64,000 bases of DNA from Candidatus Babeliales bacterium (GTDB lineage: Bacteria; Babelota; Babeliae; Babelales; JACPOV01). The translations under genes were made by a program, and so were the position numbers. Under the pieces are notes generated by a model. The model was not told the origin of the DNA. It saw nothing but the letters and a program-made list of their open reading frames with translations, and did no database searches. Of this stretch, positions 27,503 to 35,427 are shown piece after piece; position 1 is the stretch's first letter, and every line of letters starts with the position of its first letter. The stretch is taken from NCBI GenBank assembly GCA_036260945.1, contig DATALT010000002.1, positions 620,001 to 684,000 of the forward strand, read 5' to 3'.

Positions 27503-28150
27503 TTAGTGAAAATTATGCGCCGCGTATTTTTTGCCTGCAGTTCTTTTGCTATTTTTGGAATAAATCTTTTCCTTGCGCAGCTGATAATTAGATTTATTTT
27601 TGTTAACCGCGAGCATTAATGCCAATTTTTTATTTATTAATAATTCTTTCTTAGAGGGATTTTGCGATTCTGGCAAATCAAAAGCATGGGATTGAATGTC
27701 TTTAGTATGCCCTATAAAGCGGCGCGCTTGTTCAACTGGCAAAACCCCATAATTTACAATCAAATGTGCGGCGTAAATTAATTTTTCCCAATTTTTTTGA
27801 GGCTCGATGATACGTGCGCCTTCAGCTCTTCTTTTAAAGATATAACAGGCCACCGATGGATCCATAGTTGGCGATTGAGCTATCAGAGTCATGCATTTGC
27901 CAACATGGTTTGTAGTTTGATCTTCCTTTGGATTAGTAACAATTGAATTTTTTGGGGTTTGGGAATAGGGAATAAAAACAATGCTTAATCCATTCCTGTT
28001 GGTGATTCCTAAAAGAGTGTTTTCCTCTTTTGATTCCGGCAGCGGCTCATTACAAATGGTTTTCATAGCATCCTTAAGCGTTGAAACGCGAGCTGCAGCT
28101 AGTTCCATGCTCAAATGAGCCATTATTGCTGTTAATATTATAATTTTCAT
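27503..28150 (-). CDS. Exported protein of unknown function, duplicated family
   Basis: 215 residues from the ATG at 28150 (AGAGG upstream; a GTG at 28183 extends the frame without need). Signal peptide ending AHLSMELAA, then RVSTLKDAMKTICNEP. The middle contains a helical segment (WEKLIYAAHLIVNYGVLPVE), and the end is very basic (Lys-Arg-Thr-Ala-Gly-Lys-Lys). It follows 28173-28571 with a 22-base gap in a minus-strand array. No domain recognised. Confidence 0.6.
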   Translation of the reverse strand: MKIIILTAIMAHLSMELAAARVSTLKDAMKTICNEPLPESKEENTLLGITNRNGLSIVFIPYSQTPKNSIVTNPKEDQTTNHVGKCMTLIAQSPTMDPSVACYIFKRRAEGARIIEPQKNWEKLIYAAHLIVNYGVLPVEQARRFIGHTKDIQSHAFDLPESQNPSKKELLINKKLALMLAVNKNKSNYQLRKEKIYSKNSKRTAGKKYAAHNFH

Positions 28151-28172
28151 TATTCCATTCCTCTTAATGATT

Positions 28173-28571
28173 TCAATGGCCACTATTTTTATTACCGGAA
28201 CGAGGAGGAGACTGGCTACGATTTCTTTCTATTATTGGCGAAGCGCTTCTGGAATCTCGTTTTTTCTTAAAATGAGCTCTATTTATTAAGCGTCCTCTGT
28301 TTTCTGCAGCTATTGATAAATAAAATTGTATATCTTTTTTTGGCAATCGAATTTCATTAAGAAACTGGATTTTTTCTGAAGAAAGTTGCTCATCTTCTTT
28401 GAAGGTTGGCAATTGTGTAACCCATCCGCTATGGCCCTTCAGCATTTGTCTCAATGATAATGAAATACACGGACCGCGGTTCATTATATCAGCTTCCATT
28501 TCTGACGATGAAGCGGCGAGGCAAAAGTGGATTATTATTAACGGCATTAAGAAAATATGCTGTTTATTCAT
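28173..28571 (-). CDS. Small exported protein with basic Arg/Ser-rich tail
   Basis: 132 residues. Signal peptide (IFLMPLIIIHFCLAA), a mid region with a helical LSSEKIQFLNEIRLP segment and a C-terminus rich in Arg, Ser and Pro (RSASPIIERNRSQSPPRSG). The tail recurs as a remnant at 27383-27448. No family recognised. Possibly cotranscribed with the gene at 27503. Confidence 0.55.
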   Translation of the reverse strand: MNKQHIFLMPLIIIHFCLAASSSEMEADIMNRGPCISLSLRQMLKGHSGWVTQLPTFKEDEQLSSEKIQFLNEIRLPKKDIQFYLSIAAENRGRLINRAHFKKKRDSRSASPIIERNRSQSPPRSGNKNSGH

Positions 28572-28580
28572 TATTCATCA

Positions 28581-29300
28581 CTATTTATAAATTTCATATT
28601 GCTCATACACGCGTTTAGTATACATAATTGAAAACCAACACATAAGGATAAAGATACCAATAAGCTGGATGATCGGCATTAAAAATGCTGCAGCGCGCAT
28701 CAATTGCAGTAATAATCCAAATAATAAGAAAATTAACCCAAATAATAAAAAGTAACCGACTATTGAAATGATGAAAAATGGATAATTATAAAAAACAAAA
28801 AGAGTTGCGCGTTTCAAAGATTTTATTATAGAAAAAATGCTCATAGGCGCATCAAGCATAAAAAAGAGGGCCATCGTAATGATGGGCATAACAATGAACG
28901 GCAAAATTAAAAAAGAATATATTGAATACGAAAATGATCCCATAGAAATGGTATATAAAAAATCTAAAAGAGCAGCGCAGATCAGTTGAAACCATAATCC
29001 TTTATAATAGGCCCCATCTTTCTTGGCAGTTGAAGGCCGGATCGCTGCAATCATGCCAGCGTTAATGAGTGCGAATATAAAAAATGCCGGATAGTAGAGG
29101 CGCAAACACCATGCTGGACTTTGCACGCGGCAAACGCTATCATACCCTATCCATATAATAAGGAATGGAAAAAAATAGAGAAAGAATGGCTTAAGGGCCT
29201 TAATAAAGGCATTTATAGTAGCTAAAAAGAATATTTTTAGGTTTCGCGGTATAAAAATTATCACCGATTCTTTCCACGAGTGCAAAATACCGTTTTTCAT
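28581..29300 (-). CDS. Polytopic membrane protein of unknown function
   Basis: 239 residues with about six hydrophobic segments (including FLYFFPFLIIWIGYD, YYPAFFIFALINAGMIAA, YFLLFGLIFLLFGLLLQLM, IGIFILMCWFSIMYT). The positively charged loops suggest an inner-membrane protein. No signature motif found. Ends 10 bases before the start of the 28173-28571 gene. Confidence 0.6.
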   Translation of the reverse strand: MKNGILHSWKESVIIFIPRNLKIFFLATINAFIKALKPFFLYFFPFLIIWIGYDSVCRVQSPAWCLRLYYPAFFIFALINAGMIAAIRPSTAKKDGAYYKGLWFQLICAALLDFLYTISMGSFSYSIYSFLILPFIVMPIITMALFFMLDAPMSIFSIIKSLKRATLFVFYNYPFFIISIVGYFLLFGLIFLLFGLLLQLMRAAAFLMPIIQLIGIFILMCWFSIMYTKRVYEQYEIYK

Positions 29301-29476
29301 GTTATACTCCTAAAAATAATTCTAAAGTGCAATTTTTATTACGTTTGACTTTTATTTAATAATTAATTTACTATAAATAAAGAACAGATTGAATAATGCA
29401 AGCGGCAATTATTTGTACTTTTGTTTAAAATACCCTATTTTAGGTGACTAGTGAACCTCAAACCGCGTAAGTAGGC

Positions 29477-31717
29477 ATGAAGAAACTATTAATTGTAGAA
29501 TCACCGGCCAAAATTAAAACGATCTCTAAGTTCTTGGGAAAAGAGTTTAGAATCATGTCCACTATTGGACATATTAAGGATTTGCCTCCAAAAAGAACCG
29601 GTGTAACGATTAATGGTTCGATCGAAATCGATTACGAAGTAATCGAAGATAAGGATAAAGTAATCGCCGATATCTGCAAAGAAGCTGCAAAATGCGATGA
29701 AATCTATCTAGCGCCTGACCCTGATCGTGAGGGTGAAATTATCGCTTGGCATATTGGCCAAGAAATTGCCAAGGTAGCAAAAAAAGGGGCGGCCATCTAT
29801 CGCATCACCTTTAACGAAATTACCAAACCTGCAATTACCGATGCTATCGACCATCCATCTACGATCGATATGCAAAAAGTTGCTGCGCAGCAAGCGCGCC
29901 GCGTACTAGATCGCTGGGTGGGATACGAAGTATCTCCAATTCTATGGTCTAAGATCGCCAAGGGACTTTCTGCTGGCCGCGTACAATCGGTAGCACTTCG
30001 CTTAATTTGCGATCGCGAACTTGAAATACGAGCGTTCAAGCCGGAAGAATATTGGACGATCGATGGCACGTTTGGCCATAAAGGCGGACAATTCAATGCA
30101 AGCTTAACGCATAAAAATAAGAAAAAAATTGATATAAAAAGTGAAAAAGAATCTAAGAAAATAGTTGAGCAACTAGAAAAAGATTCTTATATCGTCGAAT
30201 CGATTACCGATAAAGAACGCACGCGCCAACCACTCGCTCCATTTATGACGAGTACGTTACAGCAAGCGGCCTATAATAGGCTCGGTTTCTCGGTTAAAAA
30301 GACAATGCAAGTTGCGCAAAACCTGTATGAAGGTATCGCACTCGAAGATGCTTCAACGCCCGTTGCACTTATTACCTACATGAGAACCGACTCGCTCAGA
30401 ATCTCAGATACCGCGCTCAAGCAAGCGCGTACTTATATTGACGACACGTTTGGCGGCACATATTTGCCTTCTAAATCAAATGTGTTTGTTAAAGGTAAAG
30501 CACAAGACGCTCACGAAGCGGTTCGCCCTATTGATGTAAACGTGACTCCCGAATATGTTCGTAAATTTGTCAGCGCCGATCAAGCAGCGCTTTATGAACT
30601 TATTTGGAAGCGTTTTATTGCGTGCCAAATGAAGCCAGCGATTTATGCACAGCGACAAGTTGTTGTTCAAGGAAAAGAGTTCACGTTCAAGGTTACAGGA
30701 TCTACCCTTATATTTGATGGATTTTTAAAAGTTTATATGGAAGAAGAGGAAGAGGATGATCAAAAGAAAGTGTTCATCCCTAAAGAGTTAAAAGAAAAAG
30801 ATCCAGTCGACTTGAAAAAAGTTTTACCAAAGCAGCATTTCACGCAGCCGCCAGCGCGCTATACTGAAGCATCGCTCGTTAAGGGCCTTGAAAAAGAAGG
30901 TATTGGCCGCCCAAGTACGTACGCCACAATTTTAAATACCATCCGTGCGCGTGAATACACCGAGCTTGATACAAAAAAACGTTTCTTGCCAACAGAACTT
31001 GGCATGACGGTTACTAAATTACTCACCGAAAATTTGCCCAATATTATGGATACCAAGTTCACCGCCTTAATGGAGGAAGATCTTGATCGTATCGCAAAAG
31101 GTAAATTGGAGCGCGATCTATTATTGCGTGAATTCTATAAAAGTTTTGAAAAAGATTTGGCGCTCTTTAAAGAGCAAACCGCTGGCAAACGGCACGCAGA
31201 ACCTACCGATATCACCTGCCCCGAGTGCAAAAAACATAAGCTTTCAATACGTGTTGGCAAAACCGGCTCGTTCTTGGGATGTATGGGATATCCAGAATGC
31301 AAATACACTGCAAACTTTAAGCGCACCGAAGATGGCACGATTCAAATTATTGAACAAGAAGCACCAAAGCTTCTTGATGAAATGTGCCCAAACTGCGGAA
31401 AACCACTGCGTCAAATGAGCGGAAAATTTGGCCCGTTCGTCGCATGCTCGGGATATCCTGAGTGCAAATATATTAAGCAAACGAAGGCTAACTTTAAATG
31501 CCCGCTTGATAAAGGCGATGTGGTGAAAAAAATCTGGCAAGGAAAACCGTTCTGGGGATGTGGCAACTATCCTAAATGCAAATTCGTGGTATTTGGCGAT
31601 ATCGAAGAAACGCCGTGCCCTAAATGCAAATTGCCGTTCTTGGTTAAAAAAATAGATAAGCAAGGAAATGTAACCCTTATTTGTTCTGACAAAAATTGCG
31701 GTTACAAAGCAGAATAG
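29477..31717 (+). CDS. topA: DNA topoisomerase I
   Basis: 746 residues. Toprim domain (LLIVESPAKIKTI, acidic DPDREGEI), the active-site tyrosine Tyr301 in TYMRTDSLRIS and three C-terminal four-cysteine zinc fingers (CPEC...CMGYPEC, CPNC...CSGYPEC, then a CPLD...CGNYPKC unit) plus a final C4 unit (CPKC...CSDKNC). It relaxes negative supercoils. The ATG is preceded by GTAAGTAGGC; no overlap with neighbours. Confidence 0.97.
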   Translation: MKKLLIVESPAKIKTISKFLGKEFRIMSTIGHIKDLPPKRTGVTINGSIEIDYEVIEDKDKVIADICKEAAKCDEIYLAPDPDREGEIIAWHIGQEIAKVAKKGAAIYRITFNEITKPAITDAIDHPSTIDMQKVAAQQARRVLDRWVGYEVSPILWSKIAKGLSAGRVQSVALRLICDRELEIRAFKPEEYWTIDGTFGHKGGQFNASLTHKNKKKIDIKSEKESKKIVEQLEKDSYIVESITDKERTRQPLAPFMTSTLQQAAYNRLGFSVKKTMQVAQNLYEGIALEDASTPVALITYMRTDSLRISDTALKQARTYIDDTFGGTYLPSKSNVFVKGKAQDAHEAVRPIDVNVTPEYVRKFVSADQAALYELIWKRFIACQMKPAIYAQRQVVVQGKEFTFKVTGSTLIFDGFLKVYMEEEEEDDQKKVFIPKELKEKDPVDLKKVLPKQHFTQPPARYTEASLVKGLEKEGIGRPSTYATILNTIRAREYTELDTKKRFLPTELGMTVTKLLTENLPNIMDTKFTALMEEDLDRIAKGKLERDLLLREFYKSFEKDLALFKEQTAGKRHAEPTDITCPECKKHKLSIRVGKTGSFLGCMGYPECKYTANFKRTEDGTIQIIEQEAPKLLDEMCPNCGKPLRQMSGKFGPFVACSGYPECKYIKQTKANFKCPLDKGDVVKKIWQGKPFWGCGNYPKCKFVVFGDIEETPCPKCKLPFLVKKIDKQGNVTLICSDKNCGYKAE

Positions 31718-31730
31718 ATATCCCCATTCA

Positions 31731-31746
31731 CCCGGCATGCGCCGGG
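31731..31746. repeat. GC-rich hairpin after topA
   Basis: CCCGGC (31731-31736) and GCCGGG (31741-31746) form a six-pair stem with loop ATGC, in an unusually GC-rich 40 bases that also include GGGGCCCC. There is no T run, so I do not call it an intrinsic terminator. Confidence 0.4.
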
Positions 31747-31778
31747 GTCGTAGGGGCCCCAAAACATTTTAAATAAAA

Positions 31779-32432
31779 ATGCTGATCAGCATGCAAAAAC
31801 CAATACAACTTAGGTACATCACTAAAGAATTCATTGCGCAGTTCCTGCCAGAAAATCCTGTAATTCTTGAAGCGGGAGCGCATAAAGGAAAAGACACGCT
31901 CGCTCTCCACGCGCAATGGCCGCAAAGCACGATTCATGCATTTGAACCGGTACCGCATCTTTATGAAAAACTCCAAAGCGCCGTTTGCGCAATTCCTTCA
32001 ATCTATTGTTACCAAGTAGCATTGAGTGATCACATTGGAATTTCTACATTTTATGAAAGCACTGGAAAAATTGATGCCGCAAGTTCACTTTTAGCCCCGC
32101 ACGATTATTTTAATGACAAACCAATTCAGTTTACGCAGATAGAAGTACCAACGACGACCATAGATAGTTGGGCACAAGAAAATAATATACAAAAAATCGA
32201 TTGCTTGTGGCTCGATCTGCAAGGCGGGGAATTGAATGCGCTCAAAGCTGCGACTTCTATTTTGCCAACGGTAAAGGCAATTCACACCGAAGCAAATCTC
32301 GTCGAGCGGTATAAAGGCTCGCCGCTTTATAATGAGTTAAAAGAATGGCTAGAGAGTTATGGATTTGAACTGGTTGCTGAAAGTTTTTATCACGGCAGCT
32401 GGGGAAATGTATTAATGGTAAAGGGCGCTTAA
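31779..32432 (+). CDS. FkbM-family methyltransferase
   Basis: 217 residues. SAM-binding start VILEAGAHKGKDTLAL, then HAFEPVPHLYEKL (the Phe-Glu-Pro motif typical of FkbM enzymes) and DCLWLDLQGGELNALK. Transfers a methyl group from S-adenosylmethionine, often to sugars of surface glycans; the acceptor is unknown. The ATG at 31779 and a second ATG at 31791 both lack a good ribosome site. A terminator begins inside its stop codon. Confidence 0.8.
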   Translation: MLISMQKPIQLRYITKEFIAQFLPENPVILEAGAHKGKDTLALHAQWPQSTIHAFEPVPHLYEKLQSAVCAIPSIYCYQVALSDHIGISTFYESTGKIDAASSLLAPHDYFNDKPIQFTQIEVPTTTIDSWAQENNIQKIDCLWLDLQGGELNALKAATSILPTVKAIHTEANLVERYKGSPLYNELKEWLESYGFELVAESFYHGSWGNVLMVKGA

Positions 32433-32446
32433 AATAAGCGCCCTTT
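32420..32446. terminator. Bidirectional terminator after the FkbM gene
   Basis: AAAGGGCGCTT (32420-32430) and AAGCGCCCTTT (32436-32446) are perfect complements with a five-base loop. The plus-strand stop codon is inside the stem. It also lies downstream of the convergent gene ending at 32470. Confidence 0.75.
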
Positions 32447-32469
32447 ATATAGTTGCTCAATAATAATTA

Positions 32470-33678
32470 TTATTTCTTGGTAATTATTTTCAATTTTTGA
32501 TCAATATCATATTTAATATCAGTTGGTAATGTATTATACGCAGCAATCATTAAAGGATAGTCTTTTATTATTAATTGAGAATACCCTTTATCATGTTTTC
32601 TTGCAGCACTAATCACAAAAAGAGATTGATCTAAAGTAAGCTTCGGTCTTTCAAAAGTATATTTAATATCCCAAATTCGCACATCGCCTTTTAGATTACG
32701 CACAGCAATGAGATTATTTCCAATAAAAGCTACGCTCATAATATCATTGTAAAAAGCACCAAGTGGCCCAACTAGGATCTTTTTTTCAAAATCCAAAACT
32801 TGAATATATCCTTTCTCGCCACCAATGACCGCTTTGGTGCCGTCTTCGCTTATTGCTGTGTCTGAAACAAAAAAGGGTACTTCATGGTTAAAAATTTGTA
32901 GTTTACCAGAATGCCAATCGTGTATCTGCACCTTTCCATTCATATCTAAAACGGCTTTTTTCTTCTCCTTATGAGACCGCTTACTATCTGAATCTAGTTT
33001 TTGATTGATTTTATTCATATCATTATAGTCCGACCTTAAGATCAGTCCCTTGTCAAAAAGGAATTGCTTGCTAATTTCATTTGAGATGTCAGGAGTAATC
33101 AGATCTTTAAATCTTTTCATCATACTTTCTAAAGCTTGATTTTCGATAGCGGGGATGATCGACCAATCAATTTTTCTGGCAAATTCATAAACTGTTGCAT
33201 CCAGTATTCTTTTAATATCAAGAAAATTACTTGTTTTTATAACTCCAGCCATCTGATCGAAATCGCAATTTTTGAGTTTTTTATGTAATTCATCATCATT
33301 CAATGGCAGATATTTTAAGAAATTTTCTGCATCTTGAGCAGTAATCAATTCAAGAGGAATTTCCTTAACACCTTCAAGGATTTTATCATCGACCATATTC
33401 TTGAGTGTTCGTGACTCAGTTCGTAATGCCGTGGCAATTTTTTCATTTTTTGGGGTTGAAGGAAGAATAATTTTTTGGTCTGCACACTGAATAATGAAAG
33501 AATTTGGGAAAGTGACCAATGATGATCCGATTCGATTGCCATGCAATCTATCATTATTATTGTTGGATGCCTTTTTTATACCCGCTAAAAATGATTTAAA
33601 GTTTTTATTGCCCTCTTCCATTGCATGTGCCGAAAATATTGCAATTGCCGAAAGCAATAGTAATTGATTTTTTTTCAT
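32470..33678 (-). CDS. Exported Skp1/BTB-like plus WD40-repeat protein
   Basis: 402 residues. Signal peptide (QLLLLSAIAIFSAHA then MEEG). Residues about 55-195 resemble eukaryotic Skp1: an initial strand region (FIIQCADQKIILP), ALRTESRTLKNMVDD (compare SVTIKTMLED), IPLELITAQDAENFLKYL, then MAGVIKTSNFLDIKRILD (compare LILAANYLDIKGLLD). Residues about 235-365 hold WD40-like blades (VRIWDIKYTF, TAISEDGTKAVIGG, YIQVLDFEKK). Skp1 joins F-box proteins to cullin ligases in eukaryotes, so a host-directed adaptor is possible, but this is inference and a periplasmic role is not excluded. Divergent from a related pair at 33866. Confidence 0.65.
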   Translation of the reverse strand: MKKNQLLLLSAIAIFSAHAMEEGNKNFKSFLAGIKKASNNNNDRLHGNRIGSSLVTFPNSFIIQCADQKIILPSTPKNEKIATALRTESRTLKNMVDDKILEGVKEIPLELITAQDAENFLKYLPLNDDELHKKLKNCDFDQMAGVIKTSNFLDIKRILDATVYEFARKIDWSIIPAIENQALESMMKRFKDLITPDISNEISKQFLFDKGLILRSDYNDMNKINQKLDSDSKRSHKEKKKAVLDMNGKVQIHDWHSGKLQIFNHEVPFFVSDTAISEDGTKAVIGGEKGYIQVLDFEKKILVGPLGAFYNDIMSVAFIGNNLIAVRNLKGDVRIWDIKYTFERPKLTLDQSLFVISAARKHDKGYSQLIIKDYPLMIAAYNTLPTDIKYDIDQKLKIITKK

Positions 33679-33713
33679 TTTTATAACCTCAATAAAATAT
33701 AAAAGCTTATTCT

Positions 33714-33742
33714 AAGTATGTTAAATTCGTCAAAATTGTCAA
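33714..33742 (-). promoter_or_regulatory. Candidate promoter for the gene at 33678
   Basis: Minus strand TTGACA (33737-33742), 17-base spacer, ATACTT (33714-33719), 36 bases before the ATG. Confidence 0.5.
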
Positions 33743-33763
33743 TTTGAATAAGTTTTTGAGTTA

Positions 33764-33781
33764 ATTATAGCGAGCTATAAT
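33764..33781. promoter_or_regulatory. Inverted repeat between divergent Skp1-like genes
   Basis: ATTATAG-CGAG-CTATAAT is a perfect seven-base inverted repeat between the divergent genes at 33678 and 33866, placed where an operator controlling both might sit. No regulator is nearby. Confidence 0.35.
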
Positions 33782-33865
33782 TATTGCCGTATATTTTGAT
33801 TTATAAACCATAATGTACTCTGCTATGCTCGCCGCTGAATGACGGAAACCCATAAAGGAGCGGCT

Positions 33866-34393
33866 ATGAAAAATAGGGCAATTCTACTCATAATTACCGG
33901 CATGTTTGCATCTGCGGTATATTCAATGGAAAAACCAACCCCAGAAAAGCCTTTTTTGCTTATTTTACAAGATGGCTCTAAAGTCGAGCTTAAAAGATCG
34001 GTCGTCAATACATTTAAATATTTGCGCGCTGCTTCAGAAAATGGGATGAAAGAAACCTATCAAGATAAAATAGTGTGCGATGATATAGAACCTGCAAGTG
34101 CAAAAATCTTTGCACATCTTTTGGGGAAATTCTGCGAAGTTCCAGAAATCTCAAGAGAAGAATCTCTGCTTAAGGAAATACTTGCCATTCCTAATATTCA
34201 TGAAAATATTATGGGCATTTTGCATAAGGCTGATCAATGGGAAGTAGATGCTTTATACAAAGCATTATTACGCGCAAGCATCCGCTTAGTAAAACAAGAA
34301 ATGGATGCCGATGAGGCAATCAAGCATTCTAGAGGCAATACACAAGAACTACTGCAACACGCAACAGCTATCATAAGAGAAAAAAACATTTAA
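33866..34393 (+). CDS. Exported Skp1/BTB-like protein, first half of a split gene
   Basis: 175 residues. Signal peptide (ILLIITGMFASAVYS, then MEKP). LLILQDGSKVELKRSVVNTF, FKYLRAASENG, ASAKIFAHLL and GILHKADQWEVDALYKALLR follow the order of a BTB/Skp1 fold: strand pair, helix with YL, then a helical end. The start at 33866 has AAGGAG six bases upstream. The frame ends at TAA 34391-34393, four bases after an in-phase A_AAA_AAC heptamer. A one-base backward shift there continues into the WD40 frame without a stop, giving about 520 residues, the same domain order as the intact gene at 32470-33678. Confidence 0.6.
   Translation: MKNRAILLIITGMFASAVYSMEKPTPEKPFLLILQDGSKVELKRSVVNTFKYLRAASENGMKETYQDKIVCDDIEPASAKIFAHLLGKFCEVPEISREESLLKEILAIPNIHENIMGILHKADQWEVDALYKALLRASIRLVKQEMDADEAIKHSRGNTQELLQHATAIIREKNI
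34381..34387 (+). other. A_AAA_AAC heptamer, possible -1 frameshift site
   Basis: Codons GAA AAA AAC ATT TAA in the Skp1-like frame place AAAAAAC exactly in the X_XXY_YYZ phase of a -1 slippery site. The preceding base is also A, making a seven-A run, so a lost base is the alternative. No convincing downstream stem-loop or internal Shine-Dalgarno is seen. Confidence 0.5.
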
Positions 34394-34473
34394 AAAATCC
34401 TTCTGAGGTTCTTTCGCAAAAAGAATTCCCACTGCATATTCCTGAATTACGAGATCAAATAACGGGCGATTTG

Positions 34474-35427
34474 ATGCCAAAGATTTTTGGCAAAACGCCG
34501 TTTGAATTAAATCAAGTTCCTGCCGTTAGCGATAATACGTTGAAAAGTCTTTCATACGACCAATCAAACGATAAATTAATTTTGTGTAGCAATGATCAAA
34601 TAACGTTGCATGATGCAAAAACTGGAAAAGCTGACATACCAATTAACAACCAATCAATTATTAAGACGGCACTCTTCGACGAAAAAAACAAGCAGATTAT
34701 AACGGCTGGCTATCATGGAGTCATTAACGTCTGGAATATAAATGGCTCTAAAGCAAAAAGCCTTCAACACTCTACTCGACGCTGCGTTTCTTCATTGGGA
34801 GTTGATGGCACGAGCGAAACCTTTGCGGCAGGCGGTCATGATAAATTTGTACATCTTTGGGATCAGATAACATGGCAAAAAAAAGCTACTGTTCCCGTAC
34901 TTGCCGGATTTCCCAATTCATTTATCTTTGAAAAAAACGGAATATATATAGCACATGATCTCGGTCTACATTTTTGGGATAGCAAAGCAGGAACACTAAC
35001 TAACTACTGGGGAACAAAATCTAAAGATATCCCAACACCTTTTAAATGCCTAACAAGCCATCCGAATGAAAATTTTATTATTGGAACTGCTGGTAGAAAA
35101 ATTATTGTTATGGATAAAAGAAAAAAGGCGATTACAAGTACATTCGAGGGCCATACGGGAAATACTTATTCTCTTATCATATGCCCTGAAACACAGTGCT
35201 TAATTTCCAGCAGTTACGATAAAACAGTCCGCATTTGGAATCTCGAAACAGCAAATTGTTTTCAAAAAATTGAGAAACAAAATCATGAATTATTAGCGTT
35301 CGACTCCAAGCAGATGCGTATTTTCACCAATGGACTCGATGGCACGATTAATATATCCTCCATTCCACACGATCCAAAAAAATTATTAGAACTTTATGCT
35401 AAACAACTGGAAGATAAAAAAAATTAA
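34474..35427 (+). CDS. WD40-repeat protein, second half of a split gene
   Basis: About 317 residues of WD40 blades: INVWNINGSKAK, KFVHLWDQITW, GLHFWDSKAGTL, and the clearest, EGHTGNTYSLI ... ISSSYDKTVRIWNLETA. WD40 propellers are protein-binding platforms. The frame is open upstream to 34333 and continues coding-like sequence (HLKNPSEVLSQKEF...) before the first ATG at 34474, which lacks a clear ribosome site, so it is probably the continuation of the gene at 33866. No signal peptide of its own. Its stop overlaps the convergent heparinase-like gene by four bases. Confidence 0.65.
   Translation: MPKIFGKTPFELNQVPAVSDNTLKSLSYDQSNDKLILCSNDQITLHDAKTGKADIPINNQSIIKTALFDEKNKQIITAGYHGVINVWNINGSKAKSLQHSTRRCVSSLGVDGTSETFAAGGHDKFVHLWDQITWQKKATVPVLAGFPNSFIFEKNGIYIAHDLGLHFWDSKAGTLTNYWGTKSKDIPTPFKCLTSHPNENFIIGTAGRKIIVMDKRKKAITSTFEGHTGNTYSLIICPETQCLISSSYDKTVRIWNLETANCFQKIEKQNHELLAFDSKQMRIFTNGLDGTINISSIPHDPKKLLELYAKQLEDKKN

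Noticed and set aside
31731-31762. Intrinsic terminator after topA
   Set aside because: The GC-rich stem lacks a T run, so it was listed as a hairpin only.
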